Shown here: one piece after another, positions 19,384 to 29,830 of the stretch
Numbering within the stretch: position 1 is the first letter of the stretch
Layout: every line of letters begins with the position of its first letter
NCBI RefSeq assembly: GCF_002127265.1
Contig: NZ_NFUU01000001.1
Location: 1,674,001 to 1,738,000 of the forward strand
Origin: Hydrogenophaga sp. IBVHS1
GTDB taxonomy: Bacteria > Pseudomonadota > Gammaproteobacteria > Burkholderiales > Burkholderiaceae_C
Direction: 5' to 3'
DNA length: 64,000 bases
Program-made: the position numbers and the translations under genes
The notes under the pieces: generated by a model
Seen by the model: only the letters and a program-made list of their open reading frames with translations
Told to the model about the DNA's origin: nothing
Databases searched by the model: none

Positions 19384-21888
19384 TCAGGGTTTGAGTTCGA
19401 GCGCCGACTTCCACTCAACCGGGTTCATGCTCAGGGCCCGGTACTGAACTCCTCCCCAGGCTTCGCTCATGTCGCGGTAGCGGCTTGAAAACACGTTGCC
19501 GCTCTGCCCCGTCTGGTAAATGAAGCGCGAGTTGTCCAGGTTGGCCAGGTCGTAGATGGCGCGCAGGCTGGCGGCGTGTCGGTTGGCGTACGGTGCGTCG
19601 AGCTTGTCCAGGTGGTACTGGCCCACGTTCACGGTGAACGGATCGCCGCCCGTGGGCCTACGCACCTCGAAGAAGTGGGCGAGTGGCTTCACATTGCTCA
19701 GCGGACGGTGGATCGAGATCGCAGGGTGTGCATCGCCCCAGCGCCAGGCCGACACGTCAGCGCCATGCACTTTCTGCAAACGGTCCAGCGCATCGGCCAA
19801 TGCTGCGCTGCTGGCCGAAGCGCAACCTGCCGCGCCGCACCAGCTTGAGTCGTCGCGCTCCAGGACGCCCTCGATGGTGTTGCGGAACAACCGCTTGCCG
19901 TACATGGCCTCGAAGCGTTCCTTGCCGAGGCGCCCGCCAACCACCCGGCGAGTGAATGAGTCGGCCCAGGCCGAGTAGATCAGCGGCGCCGCGCGGTCGG
20001 CGCTCATCACGCCATCGAAGTCCTTCAATGCAGCCTGCGCGGCGGTGGCCAGCGGGTGGTCGGACGTGGTCTTCTGCAGGAAGTGAAGCAGGCGCAGCGT
20101 GGCTTGCGAGAACTGGTCTGCATGCATGGCCTGGAAAGACTCGACGGTGTGGCTCGGTGTTTTTTCGAGCAGCGCTTCGATGCGTTCCTGGCGGTAGGGT
20201 GCCGCCCAGTCCTGGGTCAGAAAGTGCGGGTAGTCCGGACCGTGAATTCGCTGGTTGGCGGTGGCAATCCAGCCGCGCGCGCCATCGTCCTGTGGCGTGT
20301 CTTCAAACGGCAGCCAGCCTTGCCAGTCGTAACGTGCGTCCCAGCCAGGCGCGGGCGCCACGCCCCGGATGTCGTTGGCCGGCGAGCGCAGCGGGATCTT
20401 GCCCACCGCCTTGTACTGGATACGACCGCTGCGATCGGCCATCACCACGTTCTGCATCGGCGCATGGAACTCACGCATGGCGTCGACCAGTTCGGCCACC
20501 GAGCGCGCCTGGTTGGACTTCATGGTGGCCACCACGTTGCGGTTGTCCGCGTCCAGCGCCGTCCAGCGCAGCGACAGCACGAAACGGGTGGTGTCGAGCA
20601 CCTGCGCGTGGTGCGCCTGGGCGTCACTCAGCACCGGGCCGTGGCGCGTGCTGCGCACCGTGTGGATCACGTCCATCTGACCCTTGACGCGAATGGTTTC
20701 CGTGCGCGTGTTGAAGGCTGCCCACGCCATTTCGCTGCCGCTGCCAGGCACGCGGTATTGCGATGGATTGGCGGGGTTGATCTGCTCCAGGTAGAGGTCC
20801 TGCACATCGGGGCCGGTGTTGGTGAAGCCCCAGGCCACTTCGGCCGTGCGGCCCAGCACCACGAAGGGCGTACCCGGCAAGGTGGCACCGATCACGTCCA
20901 TGCCTGGCATGCCTTCAACCGCCGGTGCCTGCAGCCGCGCAAAGTACCAGATGGCGGGCGCGCTCAGGCCCAGGTGCGGGTCGTTTGCCAGCAGGGGCTT
21001 GCCGGTGGCACTGCGCGAGCCCGCCACCACCCAGTTGTTCGAGCCCTTGCCCTCCACGTCGCCCAGCCCTTCCGTCCAGCGCTGCATGTCTGCGCCGATG
21101 CGGGCCAACAAAGTTTCACGCAGGCCTTCAGCCGGCTGTGCCGTGGGCGCGGCGCTGGTGGTCACGGGTGCCGAGCGGTACACGCCCATACCCTTGTACA
21201 GAGCCGCGAGATCCGCCGATGCAGCCGGCTGCTCACCTGGATAGGGCGGGAACAGCTCCCAGAGCGCCTTGGTGTCGACCACCTTGAGCGCAGAGAGTCG
21301 CGCGAATTCGTTGCCCCAGTTACCCCCGAGGTCGAGTGCCATCATGATCGACCAGCCCACGCTGTCCAGAGGGTCCCACCAGGTGCCCGCTTTCGCCTCT
21401 TCGGAAGGGTCGATGCCCAGCAACAGAAACTCAGGCGTCAGGGCCTGGTTCTCCTGAGCAAAAAACGCGTTGATGCCCGCGCTGTAGGCTTTCGCGGCTT
21501 CCTTCGCTTCGGGCGGCAAACCGTCGAATTGGGCACGCGCCGCCTCGCGGATGCCCAGCGTGCGCATGAGCCGGTCGGTCTCCAGCGTGGCCGGGCCCAG
21601 CACTTCCGAGAGCTGGCCTCGCATCACGCGGCGGTTGAACTCCAGTTGCCAGCCACGCTCCTGCGCGTGCACGTAGCCCATGGCCATCCAGGCGTCGGTG
21701 GGGCGGCTGGCCAGAATGTGGGTCACGTCGCTGGCATCGCGCTGCACCTTGACCGGCGCAGAGAGCCCCGGCAAAGCCAGTGTTCCCGACATCTGGGGCA
21801 AGCTGCGCTGCACGTAAAACGCCGCCAGCGCTATCAGCAGCACCAGCACGAAGCCCAGCAGGGCCGCCAATCGTCTAATCCAGCGCAC
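19384..21888 (-). CDS. Penicillin acylase family (S45) Ntn-hydrolase
   Basis: 834 aa. An N-terminal hydrophobic helix (residues 7-24) works as a signal peptide or anchor. The alpha chain would run to residue 282; GKGSNNWVVAG puts the autocatalytic and nucleophilic Ser283 at the start of the beta chain, and DPHLGLSAPAIWY and RTAEVAWGFTNTGPDVQDLY are conserved beta-chain blocks. Members hydrolyse amide bonds of acylated compounds, including beta-lactams and acyl-homoserine lactones; which substrate applies cannot be told. It ends 3 bp from the aotP stop and is convergent with it. Confidence 0.93.
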   Translation of the reverse strand: MRWIRRLAALLGFVLVLLIALAAFYVQRSLPQMSGTLALPGLSAPVKVQRDASDVTHILASRPTDAWMAMGYVHAQERGWQLEFNRRVMRGQLSEVLGPATLETDRLMRTLGIREAARAQFDGLPPEAKEAAKAYSAGINAFFAQENQALTPEFLLLGIDPSEEAKAGTWWDPLDSVGWSIMMALDLGGNWGNEFARLSALKVVDTKALWELFPPYPGEQPAASADLAALYKGMGVYRSAPVTTSAAPTAQPAEGLRETLLARIGADMQRWTEGLGDVEGKGSNNWVVAGSRSATGKPLLANDPHLGLSAPAIWYFARLQAPAVEGMPGMDVIGATLPGTPFVVLGRTAEVAWGFTNTGPDVQDLYLEQINPANPSQYRVPGSGSEMAWAAFNTRTETIRVKGQMDVIHTVRSTRHGPVLSDAQAHHAQVLDTTRFVLSLRWTALDADNRNVVATMKSNQARSVAELVDAMREFHAPMQNVVMADRSGRIQYKAVGKIPLRSPANDIRGVAPAPGWDARYDWQGWLPFEDTPQDDGARGWIATANQRIHGPDYPHFLTQDWAAPYRQERIEALLEKTPSHTVESFQAMHADQFSQATLRLLHFLQKTTSDHPLATAAQAALKDFDGVMSADRAAPLIYSAWADSFTRRVVGGRLGKERFEAMYGKRLFRNTIEGVLERDDSSWCGAAGCASASSAALADALDRLQKVHGADVSAWRWGDAHPAISIHRPLSNVKPLAHFFEVRRPTGGDPFTVNVGQYHLDKLDAPYANRHAASLRAIYDLANLDNSRFIYQTGQSGNVFSSRYRDMSEAWGGVQYRALSMNPVEWKSALELKP

Positions 21889-21957
21889 GGGTTGTCTCCT
21901 GCGTCGCCCCGAGTCCGGCGCACCGGTCCGAAGCGTTTGTTGTGGTGTCTGCCGGGT

Positions 21958-22902
21958 CTACTTGCGGACCAGGCCGTGACCAAGGGAAAAGGTGCCGTCC
22001 ACCAGCTTGAAGCTCACGGTGGGCGCGCTGAAATCGCTGAAGGGCGCGCCCATGGCGATCTCGCCATCGCTGTGCAGCAGGCATTCCTGGCGGCGCAGTG
22101 AAATGGCGTTATCGCCGCCTGCGAAACGCACCCAGGTGCCATAGCTGCTGATGTCTTCGAGCACGTAGTTGCCCGAGCGGATGTCGATCGCCGCGTGCAG
22201 GCGCGAGACGCGCGGATCGCTGACGATGAAATCGGCCTCGGGCACACGCCCTATCTTCAGCGGCAGATCGGTGATGTTGAACGCGTGGGTGGAATCCAGC
22301 CAGGCGAGTTCGATACCGCCGAACATCGACTCGGTGGAATTGTTCAGCGCATGCAGGTCGGCCGGCAAGGTCAGGAATTCGGAGAGCATCTCGGGCTGCC
22401 ATTCCACGCGGAACACTTCACAGGGCTCCACCCTGCCCTTGATGCGCATGGGACCCAGGCTGCGGCTGCGCACACCGTTTCGAGGGCCGAGCTTGCGGAT
22501 GACGGTGTCGGTGGCCATGATCTGCTCGGGTCCGGCCAGATCGCTCAGCCGGGAAGCCACGTTCACGGCATCGCCGAAACAATCGCCGTCGACCACCACC
22601 ACCTGCCCTCGTGCCATGCCGATCTGCATCTGCAGCTTGAGTCGGTTGGGCCACTGGGCCACGCGCTTGGCGTGCTCCTGCTGGATCTGCACCATGCTTT
22701 CCACCGCGCTGCGGTTGTTGGAAAACGAAAGCAGCACCCCGTCGCCCAGCATCTTCACCACCTTGCCGCCGCTTTCGACACCAATCGTGCCGATCCATTG
22801 CGTCAGTTTGGTCACGGCCTTCGTGGCGCGGTCGTTACCCAGTGTTTCAAACACGGAGACGCTGCCGGTCAAGTCGACAAAAGCAATAGTCAGTTCGGCC
22901 AT
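21958..22902 (-). CDS. Class III adenylate/guanylate cyclase domain fused to FHA domain
   Basis: 314 aa. Residues 1-165 form a cyclase: metal-binding Asp10 (FVDLTGS) and Asp54 (MLGDGV), Asn114 and Arg118 (AVNVASRL). Lys50 and Asp111 occupy the base-selecting positions, which favours ATP over GTP (inference). Residues about 205-300 form an FHA domain with LKIGRVPEADF and SRLHAAI, including Gly218-Arg219, Ser233 and His236, so it should bind phosphothreonine. The ATG at 22902 starts at the first strand (MAELTIAFVD); a longer frame upstream has no domain. It probably makes cAMP in response to a phosphorylated partner. Confidence 0.9.
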   Translation of the reverse strand: MAELTIAFVDLTGSVSVFETLGNDRATKAVTKLTQWIGTIGVESGGKVVKMLGDGVLLSFSNNRSAVESMVQIQQEHAKRVAQWPNRLKLQMQIGMARGQVVVVDGDCFGDAVNVASRLSDLAGPEQIMATDTVIRKLGPRNGVRSRSLGPMRIKGRVEPCEVFRVEWQPEMLSEFLTLPADLHALNNSTESMFGGIELAWLDSTHAFNITDLPLKIGRVPEADFIVSDPRVSRLHAAIDIRSGNYVLEDISSYGTWVRFAGGDNAISLRRQECLLHSDGEIAMGAPFSDFSAPTVSFKLVDGTFSLGHGLVRK

Positions 22903-23229
22903 AGGACGGAGGAATATGCGCTGGATTACAACACACCACCCCCGGTATTCTGAGAGCGAGCGCGACCCCGATCCATACCCCGCCTGGCGGCTTGACAGGC
23001 CTCCCTTTTGTGCCCCGAAAACCATTCGACACGCCGCGCCTCTTGTGCCCACCTGCAACCTTGGACGCATGAAAAGGTATTACACACTTCAGCCTCAGTC
23101 TGAATAAACCCCTGTAAACGTTTGATTTATCTGTTGTTTTTCGACTTTGGTGCAAAATATGTCATTGCAAGACACAGGAAACGGGACGTATCCTGTATCC
23201 AATTAGTACAAAGTCGTTGAGGCCACTCC
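22903..23229. other. Intergenic region between cyclase-FHA gene and small hypothetical gene
   Basis: 327 bp between divergent genes, without a coding frame I can support. The half nearest the small hypothetical gene is AT-rich (around 23100-23215: TTTGATTTATC, TGCAAAATATG) and probably holds its promoter, but no pair of -35/-10 hexamers at 17-bp spacing is convincing. No RNA gene or riboswitch was recognised. Confidence 0.5.
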
Positions 23230-23565
23230 ATGCGCTGGTTCAAACCCGGTATCCGCAACAGCATCTCGGCGCTACTGAGCCCCGAATTGCGAAAAGACTC
23301 GACCGAAGCTCTGGAGCCGGTTCGAGAAGCGATGCTGGCCGCCCTGGGGGAAGAAGGCATCAAGGCCAATCCTCAGCTCACCCGCAAGCTCAAATACCTG
23401 CACGATGCACACGCCCTGTGGTTCGCTCGCGCAGAGATGGTGGCGGTGCTGAGCCAGATGCACGGTGAGGCGCTGGCGGTGCACCGTGTTCAGAGCCTCT
23501 CGCCCGTGTTTCAGGGCCTGGTGCCCAAGAGTCTCATGGACTCCTGCCGCATGAGGGTTCGATAA
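23230..23565 (+). CDS. Small conserved-looking hypothetical protein
   Basis: 111 aa, not recognised. Composition is mixed, mostly alpha-helical by eye, with no signal peptide or membrane segment and no metal motif; the middle has HDAHALWFARAEMVAVLSQM, an amphipathic helix. Start ATG at 23230 follows an AT-rich region. It stands alone, 39 bp from the convergent ldcA stop. Codon use resembles the surroundings, so I take it to be a real gene of the resident genome. Confidence 0.65.
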   Translation: MRWFKPGIRNSISALLSPELRKDSTEALEPVREAMLAALGEEGIKANPQLTRKLKYLHDAHALWFARAEMVAVLSQMHGEALAVHRVQSLSPVFQGLVPKSLMDSCRMRVR

Positions 23566-23604
23566 GCCCACCCCCGCGGCATTTCTGGAAAAACTCCCCT
23601 CCAG

Positions 23605-24513
23605 TCAGCCCCAGTAAATGAGGGCGTCGCGCCCTTCGACCATCAAGTCGACTTTGCGTCCCACCGGCAGCAGCACCTTGGTCTGCACGTGCCCGAACGG
23701 CAAGCCGGTGAACACCGGCGTTTTTGTTTGCGTGCGCAGCCACGCCACCACGCTCTTCATGTTGAATCCCCGGTCGTAGCCAGGCACCAGCTTGAACCGG
23801 TTGAACGAACCCAGCAACACCGCCTTTTGCCCGCCCAGCACGCCGGCGTTCAAGAGTTGCGTGAGCTGGCGCTCCACGCGGTACGGGTGTTCGTTGGTGT
23901 CTTCCAGAAACAGGATGCCGCCCTTGATCTTTGGCAGATAGGGCGTCCCCACCAGCGAGCAGATGACGTTGAGATTGCCACCCCAAAGCGTGGCGCCGCG
24001 CACGCGCAGCACCGACTCTTTCAGTGCGTCGCCCGCCGGCAGCGTCCAGCCCGCGCCCTCGCCGTGTCCCACCAGCAGGTCGTCGAAGCAGGCCTCCATG
24101 ATGTCGTCCGGTGCCTCGGCGCCAAAGTCTTCGCCCAGTGCGGGGCCAGCCCAGGTCACGCCGCCGGTTTTGGCGAGCAAAGCCATCTGCAACGCAGTGA
24201 AGTCGCTCAGGCCCACAAACTGCGTACCGCGCTCGATGGATTTGGTGATCTGCTTGACTGGCAGGGCACCGAGGATGCGCGTGAGCCCATAGCCGCCTCG
24301 CGAGATCAGCGCCACGTCGGCTCCGCTGGCCGCCGCGCGGCCGATGGCGGCCAGGCGCGTCTCGTCGTCGCCGGCAAAGCGCATGTGGCTCTTGAGCGCC
24401 GCCTCGTCGAGCTCCACCTCGTGCCCGAGCTTCTTCAACCGGGCCACGCCGCGCCTGAATGCGGCCTTGTCGCGCACGGCGCTGGAGGGGGAGTAAACGT
24501 AAATGTGGCTCAT
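23605..24513 (-). CDS. ldcA: LD-carboxypeptidase (S66 family)
   Basis: 302 aa. The nucleophile lies in FVGLSDFTAL, with SRGGYGLTRILG upstream, GGNLNVICSLVGTPYLP in the C-terminal domain and LEDTNEHPYRVER and GLPFGHVQTK carrying the Glu and His of the Ser-Glu-His triad. It removes the terminal D-Ala from tetrapeptides during murein recycling in the cytoplasm. Length and order match LdcA. The ATG at 24513 is directly before the first strand (MSHIYVYSPS). Confidence 0.93.
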   Translation of the reverse strand: MSHIYVYSPSSAVRDKAAFRRGVARLKKLGHEVELDEAALKSHMRFAGDDETRLAAIGRAAASGADVALISRGGYGLTRILGALPVKQITKSIERGTQFVGLSDFTALQMALLAKTGGVTWAGPALGEDFGAEAPDDIMEACFDDLLVGHGEGAGWTLPAGDALKESVLRVRGATLWGGNLNVICSLVGTPYLPKIKGGILFLEDTNEHPYRVERQLTQLLNAGVLGGQKAVLLGSFNRFKLVPGYDRGFNMKSVVAWLRTQTKTPVFTGLPFGHVQTKVLLPVGRKVDLMVEGRDALIYWG

Positions 24514-24537
24514 GTCGTGCAGTGCAAAAGGTCCCGA

Positions 24538-25983
<1,446 letters not shown>

Positions 25984-26001
25984 TTACCCTGATTTTTCCC
26001 C

Positions 26002-27150
26002 ATGCCGCAACGCCGCTGGGAGCTTGATGCCCTGCGCGGTCTCATGCTCGTCCTGATGACACTGACCCACATGCCAACGATGTATTCGTTGCCATCGGGC
26101 CAGCCTTTCGGGTTCGTTTCTGCGGCCGAGGGTTTCGTGTTCCTCTCGGCTTTCATGGCCGGCAAGGTATATGGCGCCCGCGCGCGGCGCGACGGCGTAC
26201 CTGCCATGCAGACCGCGTTTCAAGAACGCGCGCTGCGGCTCTACCTGTGCCAGCTCGGTTTGCTGGTGCTGGCCTTCACGCTCATCGCCTGGCTGGGTGT
26301 GCGCAACCAGCAGGGAGGTGTGACCGGCCTGCTGGAGTATTTCTTCATCGATCCACGCGCTGCCGTGGTGGGTGCAGCCTTGCTGATTCACAACCCACCG
26401 CTGCTGGACATCCTGCCGCTCTACATCGCGCTCATGCTGTTCAGTCCCTGGCTGCTGCGCCTGGGCTTGCGGCAGGGCTGGCGCGGTGTGCTCGCGGCCA
26501 GTGCGCTGTTGTGGCTGGGCGAGCAATGGGGCCTGGGCCAGGCCGTCTACGAACTGATCGCAGCGCTCACCGGCTTGCCGATTCCCTACCGCGAAACGGG
26601 TGCCTTCCACTGGCTGGCCTGGCAGGCGCTCTGGGTGGTGGGTCTGTGGCTGGGTGCGCGGCAACACCCCTTGCCGCGGTTCCCGCACTGGGTGCTGGCG
26701 CCGGCCGCACTCTACGCGCTGGTCATGCTGCTGTGGCGCCACGTGGCCGGGCAGGACCCGATGCCTGGCGTGTCGGCAGTGGGCCTGCTGCTCGACAAAT
26801 GGTCGCTCGGGCCCCTGCGTGTGCTCAACTTCGCCAGTGTGTTCGTGCTGCTGGTGTCTGCCGGTCCCTGGCTGCGGACGGTGCTGCCGCGCCCGTTGCC
26901 GCTCGAATTGCTCGGGCGGCATTCCCTCTCGGTCTTTTGCGCCCACATCGTCATTGCGTTGCTCACGCTGGCCTTCTTCGGCTCCACCCAGGTGGTGCGG
27001 CCCTGGAGCACCGACGTTGTGCTGCTGGCGGGCGCCTTCGCCGGCCTGTTTCTGGTGGCCCTCGGTGTGCAAGCGCACGATCGTCAGGGCGGGTTTCGAT
27101 CAAAGTCGAGGGATGGGAACTTCAAGCCCCGCGTGGGCACGATCACCTGA
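26002..27150 (+). CDS. OpgC-like membrane acyltransferase, first of tandem pair
   Basis: 382 aa with about ten membrane helices. The N-terminal RRWELDALRGLMLVLMTLTH followed by FGFVSAAEGFVFLSAFMAG is the OpgC-type acyltransferase signature, with the conserved His and Arg/Asp-rich start of the family. OpgC succinylates osmoregulated periplasmic glucans in other species. Start ATG at 26002. It lies 85 bp from the TadA fusion start on the opposite strand and 21 bp before its paralogue. Confidence 0.88.
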   Translation: MPQRRWELDALRGLMLVLMTLTHMPTMYSLPSGQPFGFVSAAEGFVFLSAFMAGKVYGARARRDGVPAMQTAFQERALRLYLCQLGLLVLAFTLIAWLGVRNQQGGVTGLLEYFFIDPRAAVVGAALLIHNPPLLDILPLYIALMLFSPWLLRLGLRQGWRGVLAASALLWLGEQWGLGQAVYELIAALTGLPIPYRETGAFHWLAWQALWVVGLWLGARQHPLPRFPHWVLAPAALYALVMLLWRHVAGQDPMPGVSAVGLLLDKWSLGPLRVLNFASVFVLLVSAGPWLRTVLPRPLPLELLGRHSLSVFCAHIVIALLTLAFFGSTQVVRPWSTDVVLLAGAFAGLFLVALGVQAHDRQGGFRSKSRDGNFKPRVGTIT

Positions 27151-27171
27151 TTTCACCTCGGAGCATCGCCC

Positions 27172-28383
27172 ATGAGCCAGGACGAGCGTCGGTGGGAGCT
27201 CGATGCCTTGCGGGGCCTCATGCTCGTGCTGATGACGCTGACCCACCTGCCCACCCAAGTGTCGGACCCAGCGGGACAACCGCTGGGCTTCGTGTCGGCG
27301 GCAGAGGGCTTCGTGCTGCTGTCGGCCTACATGGCGGGCATGGTGTACAGCGAGAAGGCCTACCGACAGGGCGAGGCCGCCATGAAGTCGGCCTTCTTCA
27401 ACCGCGCTCTCAAGCTCTACGCCTGCCAGCTGGCGCTGCTCTTGTTCGCTTTCACCGTCATTGCCGGCATTGGCCTCGTCACCCGCGAAGATTCGGTCAC
27501 CGGCCTGCTGGGTTTCTTTCTTGAGAAGCCCATGGTGGCCGTGGTGAGCGCCAGCCTGTTGCTCTACAACCCGGCCCTGCTCGACATCCTGCCGATCTAC
27601 ATCGTTTTCATGCTGATCAGCCCGGTCATCCTCCTGCACGGCATGGAGCATGGTTGGCGCGGCGTGCTGCTGTTGAGTCTCCTGGTGTGGCTGGGCGCGC
27701 AGTTTGGTCTCGGGCCAGCGCTTTTCCATTGGGCCACCGGCTGGTTCAGCATGCCGCTGCGCTACCAGGATCTGGGCGCCTTCGAGATCCTGGCGTGGCA
27801 GTTTCTCTGGGTGCTGGGCTTGTGGATGGGCGCGATGCACAGCCAGCCCGACCATTCACCCACGCGATTCCCGCGCTGGATGGTGATGGTGGCGCTTGCC
27901 GGCGCGCTCACCGCGTTTCTCTGGCGCCACGCAGTGGGCCAGACGCCCCTGCCCGGCAACCCGGGCATCAACCTGCTGTTCGACAAGTGGCAGCTTGGCC
28001 CGCTGCGCCTGATCAACGTGCTGGCCCTGCTGCTGCTGGCGATGCACTTCGCGCCCACGCTCAAGAGGTGGTTGCCGCGCGTGCCGGTGCTGGAAACACT
28101 GGGCAAGGCGGCCCTGCCGGTGTTCTGTGCCCACCTCGTGCTGGCGCTGCTGGGTCTGGCCGTTTTCGGTGCCGCACGACCGGAACGGCCCTGGTCAGTG
28201 GACCTGCTGATTCTGTTCGTGGGCTTCTACGGCCTGTGGGTGGTGGCCAGGCTGTCTATGGCGCGCGACCGCCGGCTGGCGGCTCGCCGTGCGCGTGCCC
28301 TGCGGGCAGCTCAAAAAACCAGGCTCAGACTTTCAGGTGCGCTGCAATCACCCGTTGCCACAGGGCATAGCCTTCGGCGTTGA
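27172..28383 (+). CDS. OpgC-like membrane acyltransferase, second of tandem pair
   Basis: 403 aa, about ten helices. It starts MSQDERRWELDALRGLMLVL and shares with its upstream neighbour the blocks FVSAAEGFV, LSAYMAG, NPALLDILPIYI, RHAVGQTPLPG and LPVFCAHLVLAL, so the two arose by tandem duplication. The start at 27172 follows a GGAG site. Its last 59 bp overlap the end of the convergent SGNH hydrolase gene, an unusually long overlap of two coding 3' ends. No opgG/opgH lies in the window, so the acyl acceptor is not identified. Confidence 0.88.
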   Translation: MSQDERRWELDALRGLMLVLMTLTHLPTQVSDPAGQPLGFVSAAEGFVLLSAYMAGMVYSEKAYRQGEAAMKSAFFNRALKLYACQLALLLFAFTVIAGIGLVTREDSVTGLLGFFLEKPMVAVVSASLLLYNPALLDILPIYIVFMLISPVILLHGMEHGWRGVLLLSLLVWLGAQFGLGPALFHWATGWFSMPLRYQDLGAFEILAWQFLWVLGLWMGAMHSQPDHSPTRFPRWMVMVALAGALTAFLWRHAVGQTPLPGNPGINLLFDKWQLGPLRLINVLALLLLAMHFAPTLKRWLPRVPVLETLGKAALPVFCAHLVLALLGLAVFGAARPERPWSVDLLILFVGFYGLWVVARLSMARDRRLAARRARALRAAQKTRLRLSGALQSPVATGHSLRR

Positions 28384-29047
28384 GGTGCAGGCGGTCGCTG
28401 GAGAACAACTCCCCCCGCGGCTGCCCATTGGCATCGAGCATGAGCGAATACACGTCGATGAACTCCAGTTGCGGCTCGGTCTGGCTGTAGGCGCGGATCA
28501 GCTCGTTGGCCTCTCGCACCAGAGGCAGCAGGCCCGCCCGCGATGGGCTGGGCTTGATGGAGACAAAGGCGATGCGGCTGTTGGGCAGATCGGCCTTGAC
28601 CGTCTGCACGAAGGCGGTGAAACGTTCCAGCACCTCCTGGGGCGAGGCACCTTCAGCAATATCGTTCTCGCCCGCGTACACCACCACCATTCGCGGCTTG
28701 TAGGGCAACACCAGGCGGTTCACCAGCTTCACGCAGTCGAGCAGCTGCGAGCCGCCAAAGCCGCGCTTGATCACCACCGGCTGGTCGGCGAAGCTGGTTT
28801 CCAGATCGTTCCAGAGCCGGATCGATGAACTTCCCACGAACAGCACCCCGCCCGGCAGGGGAGCCTGGCGCAGGTCGGCCGCCGCAAAGGCCTCCAGACT
28901 GGCGTGCCAGCGGGCATCCACAGCGGCGGTCGCAAGCTCCGGCGGTCTGGCGTCCTGAGCGTGCGTCGGCGCCAGAAAGCCGATGACCACGAGGCCAGCG
29001 ACTGCCAAGGGCAGATACAGGACGGAACGCAAAGAGAGCATGGGCAT
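28325..29047 (-). CDS. Secreted SGNH/GDSL-type esterase
   Basis: 240 aa. Signal peptide MPMLSLRSVLYLPLAVAG then a hydrophobic stretch ending THAQD, so periplasmic or secreted. Block I is VLFVGSSSIRLWND (nucleophile Ser in the run), block II GFGGSQLLD, block III YAGENDI and block V DRLHLN with the catalytic Asp and His. Likely hydrolyses an ester or acetyl group on a polysaccharide or lipid; no specific substrate can be named. The ATG at 29047 starts the signal peptide; upstream in-frame sequence encodes nothing conserved. Overlaps the opgC-like gene at the 3' end. Confidence 0.9.
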   Translation of the reverse strand: MPMLSLRSVLYLPLAVAGLVVIGFLAPTHAQDARPPELATAAVDARWHASLEAFAAADLRQAPLPGGVLFVGSSSIRLWNDLETSFADQPVVIKRGFGGSQLLDCVKLVNRLVLPYKPRMVVVYAGENDIAEGASPQEVLERFTAFVQTVKADLPNSRIAFVSIKPSPSRAGLLPLVREANELIRAYSQTEPQLEFIDVYSLMLDANGQPRGELFSSDRLHLNAEGYALWQRVIAAHLKV

Positions 29048-29108
29048 GGTCGGCAGGCAATTCAAGAGCGGCAAGGACCGGGGGTGGAGCGCCCGGTTCG
29101 CCGAAAGT

Positions 29109-29738
29109 TCACCCTTGTTGCAGTGTACCCGGCCCCAGGCGGCGCATCCAGCCGGCCAGCGCCTGTTCGTCGGGGCTGCCGGTTGCATAGGCCGCGTGAA
29201 GCGCCGCGTGGGATTCGGGCCGGTGCTGATTGATCTTCAGCTTGCACTGCAGTTCGGTCACGCGCAGCTCGAAGGCCACGATGCCCCGCATCAGCTTCTG
29301 CTGAAACTCCTCGTCCAGGCCGCGCCACTGGTCCGCATACGCCGGATCGTGTTCGTGAATGAGGTGCTTGAGCAGGCGGTCCTTGTCCTCGAACCGATCC
29401 ACGGCGCTGGCCTGCACGGTGCAATGCACCGCCAGGTAATTCCAGGTCGGCACACGCGCCAGATCGGGGTAGACACGCGGTGTCATGTAAGCGTGGGGTC
29501 CCATGAAAGTAACCACGGCCCTGGGCCGCTCGAGCAGATATTTCGCATGCGGATTGGGGCGCGCCACGTGGCCCAGCAGCACCAGTGCGTCGCCCTCTTC
29601 CACCAGATGCAGCGGCAGGTGCGTCACAAACGGCAAGCCTTCGTCGTCGGTGGAGACGAGACTGGCAAACGGGTGGGCACGCATGAGTTCACGAGCGATG
29701 GCGATGTCTTTGGCAACGAACTGGGGCGGCAGGTACAT
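29109..29738 (-). CDS. paiB: PaiB-like FMN-binding protein
   Basis: 209 aa. MYLPPQFVAKDIAIARELMRAHPFASLVS and the blocks HLPLHLV, GHVARPNPH, VVTFMGPHAYMTPR and PTWNYLAVH are those of the PaiB family, split-barrel flavin-binding proteins first described as negative regulators of sporulation protease genes in Bacillus subtilis. No helix-turn-helix is visible, so a flavin-dependent enzyme or sensor is at least as likely as a DNA-binding regulator. Transcribed on the same strand as the SGNH gene, 61 bp ahead of it. Confidence 0.9.
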   Translation of the reverse strand: MYLPPQFVAKDIAIARELMRAHPFASLVSTDDEGLPFVTHLPLHLVEEGDALVLLGHVARPNPHAKYLLERPRAVVTFMGPHAYMTPRVYPDLARVPTWNYLAVHCTVQASAVDRFEDKDRLLKHLIHEHDPAYADQWRGLDEEFQQKLMRGIVAFELRVTELQCKLKINQHRPESHAALHAAYATGSPDEQALAGWMRRLGPGTLQQG

Positions 29739-29830
29739 GACGGCGGCTCGGAGTCAGGAGAATCGCAGTGTATGCCGGCCCCTTTTTCCACCGCTGGTGC
29801 GATGATGTGCGACCCGAAAAAGGCCTCGCC

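Noticed and set aside
19371..19388. CCTGAA/TTCAGG hairpin at the aotP and acylase stop codons.
   Set aside because: Six-base stem without a T run; could be chance.
20056..22101. A 681-residue plus-strand open frame.
   Set aside because: Antisense to the penicillin-acylase gene; no domain or plausible start, and composition is shadow-like.
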